Shown: positions 62,247-64,000 of the stretch, piece after piece
How positions within the stretch are numbered: position 1 is the stretch's first letter
How the letters are laid out: the number at the start of each line of letters is the position of its first letter
Assembly (NCBI GenBank): GCA_013360915.1
Contig: JABWAT010000012.1
Location: 1 to 64,000 of the forward strand
DNA length: 64,000 nucleotides
From: Bacteroidota bacterium
Lineage (GTDB): Bacteria > Bacteroidota > JABWAT01
Direction: 5' to 3'
Notes under the pieces: model-generated
Databases searched by the model: none
The model's input: the letters and a program-made list of their open reading frames with translations, nothing else
What the model was told of the DNA's origin: nothing
Made by a program: the position numbers and the translations under genes

Positions 62247-63323
62247 TCACATCTGCCACAGCTTCCAGTAGTCTTCGAAAAGAGATTCACGGGCTTCAGG
62301 AGTGAGTTTCAGCGGGTGACGGGTATCGATCATGACGGCATATTCATCAGTCCGGTCCTTTTTCCGCTGATTGGCATAGGCTTTCGGATGCGGACCGTGA
62401 TGGATACCAAACGGGTGGAAAGTGACCATTCCGGCTTCAATTCCATCGCGGGAGAAGAAATTGCCATCGTGGTAAAAAATCACTTCATCGTAATCAATAT
62501 TCCGGTGCCAGAAGGGAACCCGTTCCGCATCGTAGTCTTCCTCGAGGGGCCGGGGCACAAAGGAACAAATCACAAAGTGATCGCCCAGCATGGTGGTATG
62601 AACCGACGGAGCAAGATGCCCACGGTGACTCATGACCGGTCTGAACTCTTTTATATTCAGTTTCCAGGGATATAAGGTTCCTTTCCATCCCACCACATCG
62701 AGCGGATGGTACGGATAAAACACCGAGGTCAGTTCACCATTCCGCTTAATGCGAACCTCGTATTTATCCGTGGTTGTTTCATAAGCAATGGGTTCGGGGA
62801 CTTCAATCGCCGCCGGATCATACAACGCATGCTGTCCCAGCAGTCCGCGATCGGGTTGACGAATGGAGGAACGGCTTTCAATCATCAGCAGGTAACAGGG
62901 TTCTTCAGGAACCAGCCGGTAAGTCGTTCCCCGTGGAATAACCAGATAATCGCCGCGGTGAAAAGTCAGCGGGCCGTAATCGGTTTCCAGAAATCCATGA
63001 CCTTCATGGATGAACAGAACCCAATCCCCATCGGCATTCCGGGACCAGAACAGGTCGGCGGTCACCTGCTGATGTTTATACAGTGCCACGTCTTCGTTGT
63101 ACAAAAACGGAACCGGCATGGCGGCTGAAGGCATTTTCCGGGTATCGATGCAGTATGGCCTGCAATCCCCTTTGATTTTCAGCCAGTTGGTGGGTGAATT
63201 CTGGTGATACAAATGGGAAACCGGACCGAAAAATCCTTCGCGTCCGTGCTCTTCTTCAAATGTTCCGTCGGGCACGCCCACGTGAGCCTGCCGGGTGGTC
63301 AGTCCTTTTCTGAGATGTTGCAT
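62247..63323 (-). CDS. hmgA: homogentisate 1,2-dioxygenase-family protein
   Basis: 358 residues, shorter than the ~430 of typical HmgA but like the compact bacterial form. Cupin core; iron ligands visible as His and Glu in PFWHRNIDYDEVIFY and His in GIHHGPHPKAYANQ. HRGDYLVIPRGTTYRL and VVGWKGTLYPWKLNIKEFRP are family blocks. Opens the homogentisate ring in tyrosine/phenylalanine breakdown; no hpd or fumarylacetoacetase gene is adjacent, so a related ring-cleaving role is possible. Confidence 0.85.
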   Translation of the reverse strand: MQHLRKGLTTRQAHVGVPDGTFEEEHGREGFFGPVSHLYHQNSPTNWLKIKGDCRPYCIDTRKMPSAAMPVPFLYNEDVALYKHQQVTADLFWSRNADGDWVLFIHEGHGFLETDYGPLTFHRGDYLVIPRGTTYRLVPEEPCYLLMIESRSSIRQPDRGLLGQHALYDPAAIEVPEPIAYETTTDKYEVRIKRNGELTSVFYPYHPLDVVGWKGTLYPWKLNIKEFRPVMSHRGHLAPSVHTTMLGDHFVICSFVPRPLEEDYDAERVPFWHRNIDYDEVIFYHDGNFFSRDGIEAGMVTFHPFGIHHGPHPKAYANQRKKDRTDEYAVMIDTRHPLKLTPEARESLFEDYWKLWQM

Positions 63324-63506
63324 GGGTGGTCAATCCCCTCTTCTTGTTTTTCTGAATATACAATTCAACCAGGGCGATGTCACGACAGGATGGTGAAGGT
63401 GAGGCATCTGTGATTTGAATAAAAGCCTGCTTTATCCGACACTGTGATTAATCCATTCCCCTGTTGCCAAACGGTTCGTGATGGGGGCGGAAAATGAGGA
63501 GTCCTG

Positions 63507-64000
63507 CTATCCCTTCTTCCTGACCACCAACACATCCTGGCTGCCTGCAATCTGCAAATCAGCACCGGGATGGTGGACCTGAAGGGTTAATGAATCGGGA
63601 AGCTGGGAAATAATCCAGATGGTGGGTGTGTAAGAGGTGAATAACCGGCTTCCATCCTTATAAGGACGTAAAACGGGCTGACCGGCATAAAAGGCTTCCC
63701 GTTCCTTTCCATACAGATTCCGGCTGGCATAAAAATCATCGATAGTCGTGAACAAATAAAAACCACCCGGTTTCAGAATGCGGCTGACTTCCCCGAAGAG
63801 AATCCGGATGCTGTCTGCATCCAGATGAGTCACCACGGACAATGAAAATACCAGATCAAAGGATTGGTCCGAATAGGGTAACGGATGGTCCAGCAGATTG
63901 ACTGTATAGTGGTTTTCCGGAAAATGACGGGCATTCCACTGAATCATGTCTCCATCCAGATCGCATCCGTGAAACGTTCCCTCCGGGTACCATTTTTTCA
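63507..64000 (-). CDS. class I SAM methyltransferase, 5' end outside window
   Basis: The frame stays open to the right edge; translation from there reads KKWYPEGTFHGCDLDGDMIQW, the strand-2 region (..V.G.D.d..m..) of a methyltransferase, so the internal ATG at 63947 is not the start. LLDHPLPYSDQSFDLVFSLSVVTHLD and EVSRILKPGGFYLFTTID are motifs II-III. Motif I lies beyond 64000. About 164 residues are visible; substrate unknown. Confidence 0.8.
   Translation of the reverse strand, partial: KKWYPEGTFHGCDLDGDMIQWNARHFPENHYTVNLLDHPLPYSDQSFDLVFSLSVVTHLDADSIRILFGEVSRILKPGGFYLFTTIDDFYASRNLYGKEREAFYAGQPVLRPYKDGSRLFTSYTPTIWIISQLPDSLTLQVHHPGADLQIAGSQDVLVVRKKG

Overview
The window is a dense bacterial chromosome segment of about 50% GC, with short intergenic gaps, ATGA/GTGA start-stop overlaps and mostly minus-strand operons. 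Gene content points to the Bacteroidota/Chlorobiota/Ignavibacteriota (FCB) side of the tree: menaquinone genes of the futalosine route (mqnB, mqnD), a CBM9/DUF5916 outer-membrane protein, LpoB/LPP20/COG3014 lipoproteins, and several genes preceded by TAnnTTTG elements like the -7 box of the Bacteroides/Flavobacterium primary sigma factor. No rRNA, tRNA or CRISPR array is visible, so the exact lineage cannot be named.

Layout. 1-1373: right edge of a probable mobile island (tyrosine integrase cut by the window edge, an att-like copy of a tmRNA 3' end, a decayed nucleotidyltransferase fragment). 1374-9700: the most interesting locus, a six-gene minus-strand operon with the parts of a Dlt-type envelope acylation machine. 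It encodes an AMP-ligase fused to an acyl carrier protein (DltA+DltC in one chain), an MBOAT transferase (DltB-like), a membrane-anchored SGNH hydrolase (DltD-like) and an unlisted 45-residue microprotein ending in an F-x-Y-F motif (DltX-like). Upstream in the same operon are a class III aminotransferase and a Zn-ribbon/methyltransferase-like/AMP-ligase fusion, which no classical dlt operon has. 9839-10762: TerC/Alx membrane protein. 10991-18016: arsenosugar-type cluster (ArsS radical SAM, two glycosyltransferases, AhpD-like protein, DUF547, glutaredoxin-like protein, a TVP38-disulfide reductase fusion, and a sterol-desaturase-family protein), without arsM in view. 18160-21892: DUF486 protein, PQQ-type sugar dehydrogenase, GT-C and GT2 glycosyltransferases.

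22610-28135: complete bidirectional NAD-linked [NiFe] hydrogenase operon hoxEFUYH with its protease hoxW and a zinc-finger-less HypA-like protein. 28317-38286: DUF5916 outer-membrane protein, TIGR03960-type radical SAM protein fused to DUF2344, an AT-rich orphan gene, a TPR hybrid histidine kinase, and bioD-bioA. 38368-46620: LpoB and LPP20 lipoproteins, a divergent RelA/SpoT-like nucleotidyltransferase behind a perfect palindromic operator, a CDF transporter, a double M16 peptidase, a YgbA-type protein, a GIY-YIG protein and aat. 46680-64000: obgE-dprA, mqnD/mqnB with overlapping divergent starts, COG3014 lipoprotein, ubiE/menG operon, anti-sigma-type ATPase, a large putative beta-barrel, DUF2520 and a Memo-like protein lacking its metal ligands, nfuA-like gene, M3 peptidase, homogentisate dioxygenase and a partial methyltransferase.

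Six intergenic stretches (15.5, 45.3, 45.9, 49.2, 54.6, 61.9 kb) share a mosaic of dispersed repeats: MITE-like 112-126 bp elements with GTCAT.CC ends, hairpins, and heptamer tandem arrays. All of them lie against gene 3' ends.

Functional calls rest on motif recognition by eye; no database search was run.
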